Below, one piece after another: positions 43,768 to 52,381 of a DNA stretch of 64,000 nucleotides. A model generated the notes under the pieces. The model was not told the DNA's origin and did no database searches. It saw only the letters and a program-made list of their open reading frames with translations. The first letter of the stretch is position 1. Every line of letters starts with the position of its first letter. Made by a program: the position numbers and the translations under genes. Origin of the DNA: CAWEDP01 sp963807925 (GTDB lineage Bacteria > Acidobacteriota > Vicinamibacteria > Vicinamibacterales > CAVVIG01); NCBI GenBank assembly GCA_963807925.1, contig CAWEDP010000001.1, positions 310,001-374,000 of the forward strand, written 5' to 3'.

Positions 43768-44852
43768 TGCTGTATCACCTGCTGTACCCGCTCCGCACCC
43801 ACTTCTCGGTGCTGAACGTGACGCAGTACGTCACGGTCCGCACGGCCGCGGCGAGCCTGTCGGCCCTGGCGATCAGCCTGGCGTTCGGTCCCTGGATGAT
43901 CCGGAAGCTGCGCCAATTCCAGATCGGCCAGGTGATTCGCCAGGAGGGACCGCAGTCGCACCGGGCGAAATCGGGGACGCCGACGATGGGCGGACTGCTG
44001 ATTCTGACGGCGTCGCTCGTGCCGACGCTGCTCTGGGCCCGCTTGACGAATCCCTACATCTGGATAGCGGTCGCCACGACCAGCGGGTTCGGCGGCATCG
44101 GGTTTCTCGACGACTACCTCAAGATCGTGCGGCGCTCGCATTACGGTCTGCGGCCACGCTACAAGATGGGGCTGCAGGTCGCGTTCGGAACGCTCGTCGG
44201 CGTCGTGTTGCTGGTGCTCCAGCGACAGGACCTCTACAACACCCGGCTCGTCTTCCCGTTCTTCAAGCGGATCATCCCGGATCTCGGCTGGGGGTACCTC
44301 CCGTTCGCCGTGTTCGTGCTGGTGGCGGAATCGAATGCGGTGAACCTGACCGACGGGCTCGACGGACTGGCGATCAGCGTGTTCGCCATCGCGGCGGCGG
44401 CGTATACGGCGCTCAGCTACGTGGTCGGCAATCGCGTGCTCGCCGAGTATCTGCTGCTCGTTCATTTCCCGCCGGTCGCCGAGTTGACGGTCTTCTGCGG
44501 GTCGCTCGTCGGCGCCTCGCTCGGGTTCCTCTGGTACAACTCGTACCCCGCCGAGATCTTCATGGGCGACGTCGGGTCGCTGGCGCTTGGCGCCGCGCTC
44601 GGGACCGTGGCCATTCTCATCAAGCAGGAACTGCTGCTGGTCATCGTCGGCGGCGTGTTCGTGCTCGAGGCGCTGTCGGTCGTCATCCAGGTCGCGTCGT
44701 TCAAGATGACGGGACAGCGGGTGTTCAGGATGGCACCGCTTCACCATCACTTCGAGCTGATCGGGTGGAGCGAGCCGAAGGTGATCACGCGGTTCGTGAT
44801 TGCCGCGATCGTGTTCGCCCTGTTCAGCCTCACGACGCTGAAGTTGCGGTGA
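43767..44852 (+). CDS. mraY: Phospho-MurNAc-pentapeptide transferase MraY
   Basis: 361 residues and about ten membrane helices. Active-site loops are present: SGTPTMGGLLIL near residue 70, IGFLDDYLKI near residue 111 with the aspartate pair, NLTDGLDGLA near residue 193 and PLHHHFE near residue 327. It moves phospho-MurNAc-pentapeptide to undecaprenyl phosphate to make lipid I on the inner membrane. Confidence 0.96.
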   Translation: MLYHLLYPLRTHFSVLNVTQYVTVRTAAASLSALAISLAFGPWMIRKLRQFQIGQVIRQEGPQSHRAKSGTPTMGGLLILTASLVPTLLWARLTNPYIWIAVATTSGFGGIGFLDDYLKIVRRSHYGLRPRYKMGLQVAFGTLVGVVLLVLQRQDLYNTRLVFPFFKRIIPDLGWGYLPFAVFVLVAESNAVNLTDGLDGLAISVFAIAAAAYTALSYVVGNRVLAEYLLLVHFPPVAELTVFCGSLVGASLGFLWYNSYPAEIFMGDVGSLALGAALGTVAILIKQELLLVIVGGVFVLEALSVVIQVASFKMTGQRVFRMAPLHHHFELIGWSEPKVITRFVIAAIVFALFSLTTLKLR

Positions 44853-44868
44853 TGGGCAGGCGCTGGAC

Positions 44869-46224
44869 ATGCCGGTCGACGTGGAGGGCAAGCGTGTGAC
44901 GGTCGCCGGGGCGGCGCGGAGCGGGATCGCGGCCGCCGCGCTGCTGGTCGGCAAGGGCGCGCGGGTCACGCTGTCGGACGTGCGACCCGAGGTGCGCGAG
45001 GCCGATCATCTCCGCGCGCAGGGTGTGCGCCTCGAGCTGGGGGGGCATCGGGCCGAGACGTTCACGTCGGCCGACCTGATCGTCACCAGTCCCGGCGTGC
45101 CGCCCGAACAACCGGCGGTGGCCGCCGCGCGCGATCGCGGCGTGAAGGTCGTGGCCGAAATCGAGCTCGCGTCGTGGTGGCTGCGGGGCCGCCTCATCGC
45201 GATCACCGGCACCAAGGGCAAGTCGACGACGACCGCGCTGACGGGGCGGATCCTGAAGGCGGCCGGTTTCGCGGTCACGGTCGGCGGGAACATCGGCGAC
45301 CCGCTCAGCGCGCAGGTCGTCGGCTCGACGCCGGACACCCTGCACGTCGTCGAGGCGAGCAGCTTTCAGTTGGAGCAGATCGACACGTTCCGTCCGTGGA
45401 TTGCCGTGATGCTGAACTTCTCGCCCGATCATCTCGACCGCCACCCGACCGTCGACGCCTACGGCCGCGCCAAGGCGCGGATCTTCGAGAACCAGCAGGC
45501 CGGCGATTGGGCGGTGATCAACGCCGACGATCCGGCGGCGCTGGAGCTGGCGCGTCAGGCACGAGCGAGGAAACGCCTGTTCGCGCGCTCGGCCCGCATC
45601 GAGGACGGCATCGTGACCGAGGACGGCTGGATTGTCGACCGGACGCGGTCCGCGACCGGGCGGCTCGTGCCGCTTGATGCCGTCCGCCTGATCGGACCGC
45701 ATCTGGTCGACGACGTCATGGCGGCGGCAGCGGTGGGACGAATCGCCGGGGCGAAACCGGCCGCCATGACGGAGGCCGTCGGCGCGTTCCCCGGGCTCGA
45801 GCACGCGATGGAACTGGTCGCCGAGGCGGGCGGCGTCCGCTTCGTCAATGACTCGAAGGCCACCAACGTCGTCTCCGCGCTGAGGTCCATCGAGAGCTTC
45901 GAGCGCGGTGTGGTGCCGATCATCGGCGGCCGGTTCAAAGGAGGCGATCTGCGGCTGCTTCGCGAACCGCTGCGCCGGCGCGCCAGGGCCGTCGTCGCGA
46001 TTGGAGAGGCCCGGCCGCTCGTTCGCGAGGCCCTCGAGGGCGCAGTGGAGGTTCGTGAGGCGGCGTCGTACGAGATCGCCATCGAAGAGGCGTTCGAGCT
46101 GGCAAAGCCCTCCGGCGTCGTCCTGCTGGCGCCGGCATGCGCGAGCTTCGACATGTTCCGCGATTACGCCGAGCGCGGACGGCGGTTCAAGGAGATTGTC
46201 TGGTCTCTGGTCGGTCGTCGTTAG
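44869..46224 (+). CDS. murD: UDP-MurNAc-L-alanine:D-glutamate ligase MurD
   Basis: 451 residues. VAGAARSGIAAA near residue 13 binds the uridine nucleotide; ATP site GTKGKSTTT near residue 114; VVEASSFQLE and NFSPDHLDRH near residue 180; NDSKATN near residue 327. It adds D-glutamate to UDP-MurNAc-L-Ala. It begins 16 bases after mraY and is followed by the longest gene-free stretch of the dcw cluster. Confidence 0.95.
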   Translation: MPVDVEGKRVTVAGAARSGIAAAALLVGKGARVTLSDVRPEVREADHLRAQGVRLELGGHRAETFTSADLIVTSPGVPPEQPAVAAARDRGVKVVAEIELASWWLRGRLIAITGTKGKSTTTALTGRILKAAGFAVTVGGNIGDPLSAQVVGSTPDTLHVVEASSFQLEQIDTFRPWIAVMLNFSPDHLDRHPTVDAYGRAKARIFENQQAGDWAVINADDPAALELARQARARKRLFARSARIEDGIVTEDGWIVDRTRSATGRLVPLDAVRLIGPHLVDDVMAAAAVGRIAGAKPAAMTEAVGAFPGLEHAMELVAEAGGVRFVNDSKATNVVSALRSIESFERGVVPIIGGRFKGGDLRLLREPLRRRARAVVAIGEARPLVREALEGAVEVREAASYEIAIEEAFELAKPSGVVLLAPACASFDMFRDYAERGRRFKEIVWSLVGRR

Positions 46225-46251
46225 TCGGTGGTCGCCGGGCGTGGACGTTGT

Positions 46252-46270
46252 GCGGGCCGACCCGGCCCGC
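46252..46270 (+). terminator. Hairpin after murD, no T-tract
   Basis: GCGGGCC and GGCCCGC, a perfect seven-base stem with a five-base loop. CCTGGAGG follows rather than T residues, so it may cause attenuation or processing rather than full termination. Confidence 0.3.
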
Positions 46271-46289
46271 CCTGGAGGCGTGACGGACG

Positions 46290-46423
46290 GATGATGAGCG
46301 GCGAGCAGTCGTCAGTCGGTTGTGCGCGGTCAAGGACCGGCTGCTGGGAACGCAGGCTGCCCCGGCCTGCGAAGCTGGTGCCTTTGCCCGAAACCGACTG
46401 ATGACTGCTGGCCGCTCACCATC
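46290..46423. repeat. Large imperfect inverted repeat with nested hairpin
   Basis: Two 32-base arms (46290-46321 and 46392-46423) match at 29 of 32 positions when one is reversed and complemented. The 70-base interior has its own GCAGGC/GCCTGC hairpin (centred near 46358) flanked by further weakly complementary sequence. The whole could fold into one long stem as RNA or a cruciform as DNA. No reading frame fits it. It could be a REP-like or MITE-like repeat or a structured leader of ftsW. Confidence 0.7.
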
Positions 46424-46547
46424 ATTACAGATTGCAGGACCGAACAGGGTCCAGGATTGCCGCGCGGATCGTGAGCAATTGGACGCTTCGTTCCCGGGGG
46501 AGTGTTTCGGGCGATACATGACCCGACTGTAGGGGGCCGGCACACGG

Positions 46548-47648
46548 ATGGCTCGAAAGCTCAAATCCGATCGGGTGTTGTTCATAGCGACCGTGCTCCT
46601 CCTGAGCCTCGGCATGGTCATGGTGTACAGCGCGTCGGCGGTCATGGCCATGAACCGCACCGGCCGTCCTTATCTGTTCCTGACCAAACAGGCCATGTGG
46701 GGCGCGCTCGGTATGGCGGTCCTCGGACTGGTCATGCGGGTCGACTACAAGACGTACCGGGAGCCCCCGTTCATCTGGACGTCTCTCGGTCTCGCGATGC
46801 TCGGCCTGATCGCGGTGCTCTTCAGCCCGCCCGTCAACAACGCCCGCCGCTGGTTCGCCGTCGGCGGCCTCGGGATTCAGCCCTCCGAGCTGGCCAAGCT
46901 GAGCGCGATCTTCTTCATGGCCGCGCTGCTCGAGCGGCGCATGGAGCGCATCAACGAGCTGGGCTATTCGCTCATCCCGATTGGCGTCGTCGTCGTCGTG
47001 CTGGTGGGGCTGATCCTGCTCGAGCCGGACTTCGGGACGTCCATGTCGCTCGCGCTGATCGCGGCGGTGATGGTGTTCGCCGCCGGCCTCCACTACCGGT
47101 ACATTCTCGGCGCGGCGCTCAGCATGCTTCCGGCGGTCGCATTTCTCGCGACCAGCGCATCCTATCGGCGTCGCCGTCTCCTGACGTTTCTGCACCCCTG
47201 GGACGACCCGCTCGGCGCGGGGTTTCAGATCATCCAGTCGCTCATCGCGGTCGGGACGGGCGGCGTGTGGGGCAAAGGCCTGATGAACGGGGTCCAGAAA
47301 CTGTTCTTCCTGCCGGAACCCCACACCGATTTCATCTATTCGGTGATCGCGGAAGAACTCGGGCTCGCCGGCGCGACCGCCGTGGTGCTGTGCTTCTGCG
47401 TCATCGCATGGCGCGGCCTCCGCGTCGCGATGCGGGCGCCGGACCGGTTCGGCGCCCTCCTGGCGCTCGGCCTGACGGCGATGATCGCGATACAGGCGCT
47501 GGTGAACATGAGCGTCGTGCTCGGGTTGCTGCCGACGAAAGGGATCCCGCTGCCCTTCGTCAGCAACGGCGGATCGTCGCTGCTCGTCAACCTGCTCGGC
47601 ATGGGCATTCTGTTGAACGTGTCGCAGCACGCATCGTCGGCGGCATGA
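46548..47648 (+). CDS. ftsW: Septal peptidoglycan polymerase FtsW (SEDS family)
   Basis: 366 residues, ten membrane helices. SEDS signatures: VMVYSASAVMA near residue 25, RRWFAVGGLGIQPSELAKL near residue 100, the large loop with LEPDFGTS near residue 163, then LPEPHTDFIYSVIAEELG near residue 253 and the end GIPLPFVSNGGSSLLVNLLG. It polymerises lipid II at the septum together with FtsI. It reads directly from the palindromic stretch; AGGGGG before the ATG is the likely ribosome site. Confidence 0.95.
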   Translation: MARKLKSDRVLFIATVLLLSLGMVMVYSASAVMAMNRTGRPYLFLTKQAMWGALGMAVLGLVMRVDYKTYREPPFIWTSLGLAMLGLIAVLFSPPVNNARRWFAVGGLGIQPSELAKLSAIFFMAALLERRMERINELGYSLIPIGVVVVVLVGLILLEPDFGTSMSLALIAAVMVFAAGLHYRYILGAALSMLPAVAFLATSASYRRRRLLTFLHPWDDPLGAGFQIIQSLIAVGTGGVWGKGLMNGVQKLFFLPEPHTDFIYSVIAEELGLAGATAVVLCFCVIAWRGLRVAMRAPDRFGALLALGLTAMIAIQALVNMSVVLGLLPTKGIPLPFVSNGGSSLLVNLLGMGILLNVSQHASSAA

Positions 47649-47681
47649 GCACGAGCGACGGGTGGCGGCTTCGGGAGCGTG

Positions 47682-48800
47682 ATGGGCGACATGGCGGAGC
47701 GCGAACGCCTCCGCGTCGTGGTGGCGGGAGGCGGAACGGGCGGGCATGTGTATCCCGGCATCGCCGTCGCGCGCGAACTGCTCGCGCGACTGCCGGACGC
47801 CGCCGTGTCGTTTGCGGGTACGGCCCGCGGCGTGGAGGCTCGCGCGGTGCCGCTCGAAGGGTTCGCCCTGGATCTGATACGCAGCGGAGGGCTGAAGGGC
47901 AAGTCGGTCATCGGCCGTCTGCGAGGGGCGGCGCTGGTCGTCCCAGGCGCGGTCGACGCGTGGCGGCTCCTGTCGGTGCGCCGGCCGCACGTCGTGATCG
48001 GCGTCGGCGGGTACAGCTCGGGCCCGGTCGTGCTGATCGCGGCGCTGCGCGGCGTCCCCACGATGGTGCTCGAGCAGAACGCCGTGCCGGGGCTGACCAA
48101 TCGCCTGCTGGCGCGGGTGGTGCGCGCGGCGGCGGTGACGTTTCCGTCGACGGAGGCATTCTTTGGCGCGAAGGCGTTTGTGAGCGGCAATCCGGTCCGG
48201 CCGGAATTCTTCGAGACCGCCGACCGGCAGGAGTCGAGCGGACATGATCAATCCGCGGGCGCACGGGTTCTAGTCTTTGGCGGTTCTCAGGGCGCGCACG
48301 CGATCAATCTGGCCATGGTGGAGGCAGCGCCGGAGCTGGCGGCTCACCCGAATCTCCGTCTCGCGCATCAGACAGGAGAGCGGGACCTGGACATGGTCCG
48401 CGCCGCGTACCGGCAGGCGGGACTGGCGGCCGACGTCGCGCCGTTCTACGACGACATGGCCGCCCGGGTCCGACGCGCCGATCTGATCGTCTGCCGCGCG
48501 GGCGCGACCACTCTGGCCGAGATCACTGCGGCCGGCAAGCCGGCGATTCTCGTGCCGCTGCCGACGGCCACCGACGATCACCAGCGGCTGAACGCGGAGG
48601 CGCTGGCTGCGGCGGGCGCCGCGGAGGTGCTCCTGCAGCGGGAGCTGAGCGGCCGGGCGTTGGCCGCGCGGATGCTCGCGCTCGCCGCGGATCCGGACCG
48701 CCGGCGGGAGATGGCACTGGCGGCGGGACGGATGGCGCGTCCGGGTGCCGCGCGCGCCATCGTGGATCGGGTGCTGGAGCTGGCGGGACGGTCCGCCTGA
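47682..48800 (+). CDS. murG: UDP-GlcNAc:lipid I N-acetylglucosaminyltransferase MurG
   Basis: 372 residues. The N-terminal glycine loop GGGTGGHVYPG near residue 15 and the second loop FGGSQGAHAIN near residue 195 are diagnostic, along with GVGGYSSGP near residue 105, EQNAVPGLTNRLL near residue 127 and CRAGATTLAEI near residue 270. It makes lipid II at the cytoplasmic face. Start uncertain: GTG 47679, ATG 47682 or ATG 47691; GGGAG stands just ahead of the first two. Confidence 0.94.
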   Translation: MGDMAERERLRVVVAGGGTGGHVYPGIAVARELLARLPDAAVSFAGTARGVEARAVPLEGFALDLIRSGGLKGKSVIGRLRGAALVVPGAVDAWRLLSVRRPHVVIGVGGYSSGPVVLIAALRGVPTMVLEQNAVPGLTNRLLARVVRAAAVTFPSTEAFFGAKAFVSGNPVRPEFFETADRQESSGHDQSAGARVLVFGGSQGAHAINLAMVEAAPELAAHPNLRLAHQTGERDLDMVRAAYRQAGLAADVAPFYDDMAARVRRADLIVCRAGATTLAEITAAGKPAILVPLPTATDDHQRLNAEALAAAGAAEVLLQRELSGRALAARMLALAADPDRRREMALAAGRMARPGAARAIVDRVLELAGRSA

Positions 48801-48816
48801 CAGGTGTGGGCTCATC

Positions 48817-50232
48817 GTGCTCGGAAAAACGCGGCGGGTGCATTTCGTCGGTATCGGTGGGATCGGCATGAGCGGCATCGCCGAACTGCTCGCGAACCTC
48901 GGCTACGCGGTCTCCGGATCGGATGAACGGCCGTCGCCGATCACCGGCCGGTTGCAGTCGCTCGGCATCGCCGTGACCGCGGGGCACGACCCGTCCGCGG
49001 TCGGCGATGCGGATGTCGTCGTGGTGTCCTCGGCGGTCCCGGCGACGAACCCGGAGGTGCGCGAGGCGGTGCGCCGCCAGATTCCGGTCATTCCGCGCGC
49101 GGAGATGCTCGGCGAGCTGATGCGGCTCAAATTCAGCATCGCCGTCGCGGGCGCCCACGGCAAGACGACGACGACCTCGATGATCGCCTTCATGCTCGAG
49201 CGCGCCGGTCTGGATCCGACGGCGGTGATCGGCGGGCGCTTGCGGGCCTTCGGCAGCAATGCACGGCTTGGACGCGGGGAGTTGATGGTCGCCGAAGCCG
49301 ACGAAAGCGACCGGTCCTTCCTGACGCTCTCGCCCACCATGGCCGTGGTGACGAATATCGACTACGAGCATCTCGAAAACTACCGCGGCTTCGAAGACCT
49401 GCGGCAGGCTTTCGTCGATTTCGCCAACAAGGTCCCGTTCTACGGCGCCGTGATCGCGTGCGCCGACGATGCGCGGCTCGCCGAGGTGCTCCCGCGAATC
49501 ACGCGCAGGGTCGTGACCTACGGCATCGCCTCGAGCGCGTCCGAGGTGACCGCCACCGGTGTGGTCCTCGCGCCGCTCGGCGTGGAGGCGATGGTCACGC
49601 GGCGCGGCCGCGAGTCCGGACATCGCGAGGCGGCGGTTCTCGGGCCGGTGATCCTCAACGTGCCGGGCCGGCACAATCTCCAGAACGCCCTCGCGGCGAT
49701 TGCCGTTGGCCTCGAGCTCGGGCTCCCGTTCGACCGCATCGGGTCGGCGCTTCACGATTTTCGCGGGGTCGAACGCCGGTTCGACGTCCGCGGGGAGCCC
49801 CACGGCATCCTTGTCGTCGACGACTACAGCCATCACCCGGCGGAAATCGCGGCGGCGCTCGCGGCGGCGCGCTGCCTGCATCGCCGCGTGGTCGTCGCGT
49901 TTCAGCCCCACCGGTACACGCGGACCGCGGCGCTGCTGGAGGCGTTCGGCCCGGCGCTCGCGGGGGCGGATCACGTGGTGCTCACAGACATCTACGCGGC
50001 CGGCGAGGAGCCGATTGCCGGGGTTACGCTCGACGTGCTCGCGACGGCGATCAGGCGGAGCCTCGCCGTGCCGGTGGACGTCGCGCGCGCGCTCGACGAT
50101 GTCGTCCCGCTGATCCTGCGCGTGGCGCGGCCCGGGGACGTCGTGATGACGCTCGGCGCCGGTTCGATCGGCTCGATTCCGGACCGTCTGATCGCCGCGC
50201 TTGCCGGCGAGCCGGGCGAGGCCGCGCCGTGA
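48817..50232 (+). CDS. murC: UDP-MurNAc:L-alanine ligase MurC
   Basis: 471 residues from the GTG that yields the family start VLGKTRRVHFVGIGGIGMSG. ATP site GAHGKTTTTSMI near residue 112, ADESDRSFLTLSP near residue 162, the DDYSHHPAEIAAAL block near residue 335 and QPHRYTRTAALL near residue 365. It adds the first L-alanine to UDP-MurNAc. The stop overlaps the ftsQ GTG as GTGA, the place where many other bacteria have murB and ddl. Confidence 0.95.
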   Translation: MLGKTRRVHFVGIGGIGMSGIAELLANLGYAVSGSDERPSPITGRLQSLGIAVTAGHDPSAVGDADVVVVSSAVPATNPEVREAVRRQIPVIPRAEMLGELMRLKFSIAVAGAHGKTTTTSMIAFMLERAGLDPTAVIGGRLRAFGSNARLGRGELMVAEADESDRSFLTLSPTMAVVTNIDYEHLENYRGFEDLRQAFVDFANKVPFYGAVIACADDARLAEVLPRITRRVVTYGIASSASEVTATGVVLAPLGVEAMVTRRGRESGHREAAVLGPVILNVPGRHNLQNALAAIAVGLELGLPFDRIGSALHDFRGVERRFDVRGEPHGILVVDDYSHHPAEIAAALAAARCLHRRVVVAFQPHRYTRTAALLEAFGPALAGADHVVLTDIYAAGEEPIAGVTLDVLATAIRRSLAVPVDVARALDDVVPLILRVARPGDVVMTLGAGSIGSIPDRLIAALAGEPGEAAP

Positions 50233-51092
50233 GCCGGGTGGCGGTGTCCGCCGACAAGCGATTCCGACGCGCGCACGTCAAACCGACGCGGCCGCGGCAT
50301 GCGCTCTGCGCCTGGCGACGCTGGCTCAAGCACGGGATCGCCGCGCTGCTGGTGGCCTACGCGGCGTATCGCGGCGTCGGCCTCGCCGCGCATGCGCACG
50401 TGCTGGCGATCGATCACATCGTCGTGCACGGGAATCAGCGTATGACGAGCGGCGAAATCATGGCGGTGCTCGCCGGGTTGCGTGGCGAGAGCCTGCTGCG
50501 CGCCGATCTCGATCGGTGGCGGCGGCGGCTGCTGTCGTCGCCGTGGATCCGCGACGCCGATTTCCGCCGGTCGCTGCCGTCGACGGTCGACATCGTCGTG
50601 ACCGAGCGGCACCCGGGTGGCATCGCCCGATTTCGCGACCAGTTGTACCTCGTGGACGAGCGCGGCACCGTCATCGACGAGTACGGACCCAGTACGCCGA
50701 CTTCGATCTGCCGGTGATCGACGGGCTGCCCGCGCCGACCGAGGGCGGCGGCACCGATCCGGCGCGGATGGATCTGGCCGCGCGCGTCATCGAGGCGGTC
50801 AAGCCGCGTCCGGACATCGCCACGCGCCTGTCGCAGGTCGACGTCAGCGACGCGCACAACGCCGCGGTCATCCTGAGCGGCGACCCGGCCGTCATCCAGC
50901 TGGGCGAGCGCGGCTTCCTGAAGCATCTGCAGGGGTACCTGGAACTGGCGCCGACGCTGCGCGATCGCATTCCCGACATCGACTCGGTGGACCTGCGGTT
51001 CGACAGCCGGGTGTACCGTACGGCCGGCGGCTGCGGCCCGGCCGGTGCGGCCGACGGCGAAAGAAGCAGCGAAAGCGAAGCCCAGGCGGTAG
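50229..51092 (+). CDS. ftsQ: Cell division protein FtsQ, broken by two compensating indels
   Basis: The GTG overlaps the murC stop. A short membrane helix (IAALLVAYAAYRGVGLAA) and a POTRA domain (IDHIVVHGNQRMTSGEIMAV to VTERHP) are intact. As written, the frame ends at 50717. Adding one C to the CCC at 50688-50690 restores the FtsQ sequence EYGPQYADFDLPVIDGL. Deleting one C at 51016-51017 then gives VYVRPAAAARPVRPTAKEAA and a stop at 51090-51092. The corrected protein is 287 residues. FtsQ is a bitopic scaffold of the divisome. Loss of such a gene beside intact neighbours is implausible, so the indels are probably sequence errors. Confidence 0.88.
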
Positions 51093-51129
51093 CGGGGTGG
51101 CCGGTCCGGCCGGCCGAGGCGGAGGACGA

Positions 51130-52368
51130 GTGGCGCGAAAAGAACGATATCTGGTCGGGCTCGACGTCGGCACGTCGAAGGTGACGGCGGTCGTCGGCGA
51201 GACGATCGAGGGCAACGCGCTCGACATCGTCGGTCTGGGCGTCGCCGAATCGCGCGGCATCCGGCGCGGCGTCGTGGTCAATCTGGAAGCCGCCGTCGAG
51301 TCGATCAAGAAGGCCATCGAGGAAGCGGAGCTGATGGCCGGCGTCGAGATCGACGCGGTGCACCTGGCGCTGTCGGGGCCGCACATCAAGGGATTCAACA
51401 GCCGCGGCGTCATCGCGGTGGCCGGCAAGAACCGCGAGATCACGCGGGAGGACGTGCGCCGCGCGATCGATGCGGCCAAGGCGGTGTCGCTGCCGGCGGG
51501 GCGCGAAATCCTGCACGTGCTGCCGCAGGACTTCGTCGTCGACGAACAGGACGGGATCGGCGCGCCGGTCGGCATGACGGGCGCCCGCCTCGAGGTGAAC
51601 GTCCATATCGTCACCGGGAGCCAGACCTCGACGCAGAACATCGTGGCGTGCGTCAACCGCGCCGGGGTGAACGTCGCCGAAATGGTGGTCGAGCAGCTCG
51701 CCGCCAGCGACGCGGTGCTCACCGAGGACGAGAAGGAACTGGGCGTCGCACTGGTGGACATCGGTGGCGGGACCACGGATATTGCGATCTACGAACGGGG
51801 CAGCCTCTGGCATACTGGGGTCATCGGAATCGGCGGCGATCACTTCACCAACGATATCGCGGTCGGCCTGCGGACCCCGGTCCCCGACGCGGAGAAGCTC
51901 AAACGCAGATGCGGGTGCGCGCTCTCGGCCATGATCGACGAAGACGAAACGATGGAGGTGGCGAGCGTCGGCGGCCGCCGGCCGCGCGTGATGCCGCGGC
52001 GGATTCTGTCGGAGGTGCTCCAGCCGCGCGCCGAGGAAATCTTCCACCTGGTGTGGGACGAGATCCGCCGCGCCGGCTACGAGAAGAGCCTGAATTCCGG
52101 CATCACGCTGACCGGCGGCGGCTCGATCCTTGACGGCATGCCGGAAATCGCCGAGCAGATTTTCGACCTGCCGATTCGCCGCGGCTGCCCGACCGGCGTC
52201 GGCGGTCTGGCCGATCACGTCAACAGCCCCACGTTTGCAACCGGCGCGGGGCTGGTTCTCTACGCGCACAGGAATTCCGCCGGCGAGGGGTCGCGCGTCC
52301 CGGTGGGTGCGGGCGCGCTCGGGCGCATGGCGGGACGCCTGCGCGGTTTGTTCAAAGAGTTCTTCTAA
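51130..52368 (+). CDS. ftsA: Cell division protein FtsA
   Basis: 412 residues, GTG start with GGAGG six bases ahead. The actin fold is shown by GLDVGTSKVTAVVGE near residue 11, the SHS2 (1C) subdomain with AVHLALSGPHIKGFN near residue 77, the phosphate-2 loop VDIGGGTTDIAIY near residue 214 and the adenosine motif LTGGGSILDGM near residue 330. The C-terminus MAGRLRGLFKEFF is an amphipathic membrane-targeting helix. It tethers FtsZ filaments to the membrane. Confidence 0.96.
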   Translation: MARKERYLVGLDVGTSKVTAVVGETIEGNALDIVGLGVAESRGIRRGVVVNLEAAVESIKKAIEEAELMAGVEIDAVHLALSGPHIKGFNSRGVIAVAGKNREITREDVRRAIDAAKAVSLPAGREILHVLPQDFVVDEQDGIGAPVGMTGARLEVNVHIVTGSQTSTQNIVACVNRAGVNVAEMVVEQLAASDAVLTEDEKELGVALVDIGGGTTDIAIYERGSLWHTGVIGIGGDHFTNDIAVGLRTPVPDAEKLKRRCGCALSAMIDEDETMEVASVGGRRPRVMPRRILSEVLQPRAEEIFHLVWDEIRRAGYEKSLNSGITLTGGGSILDGMPEIAEQIFDLPIRRGCPTGVGGLADHVNSPTFATGAGLVLYAHRNSAGEGSRVPVGAGALGRMAGRLRGLFKEFF

Positions 52369-52381
52369 AGGAGCCATCTCC

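Larger units (their letters stand above)
46225..46547. other. Gene-free stretch between murD and ftsW, 323 bases
   Basis: No coding frame here is convincing. It holds a short GC hairpin, a large palindromic element and, near the end, AGGGGG ahead of the ftsW ATG. No clear -35/-10 pair was found, so whether ftsW has its own promoter is open. Confidence 0.6.

Noticed and set aside
51016..51184. A longer FtsQ C-terminus running 55 bases into ftsA
   Set aside because: The shorter reading after one corrected base ends in a typical VYVRP tail and a TAG at 51090; the longer reading is the wrong frame.
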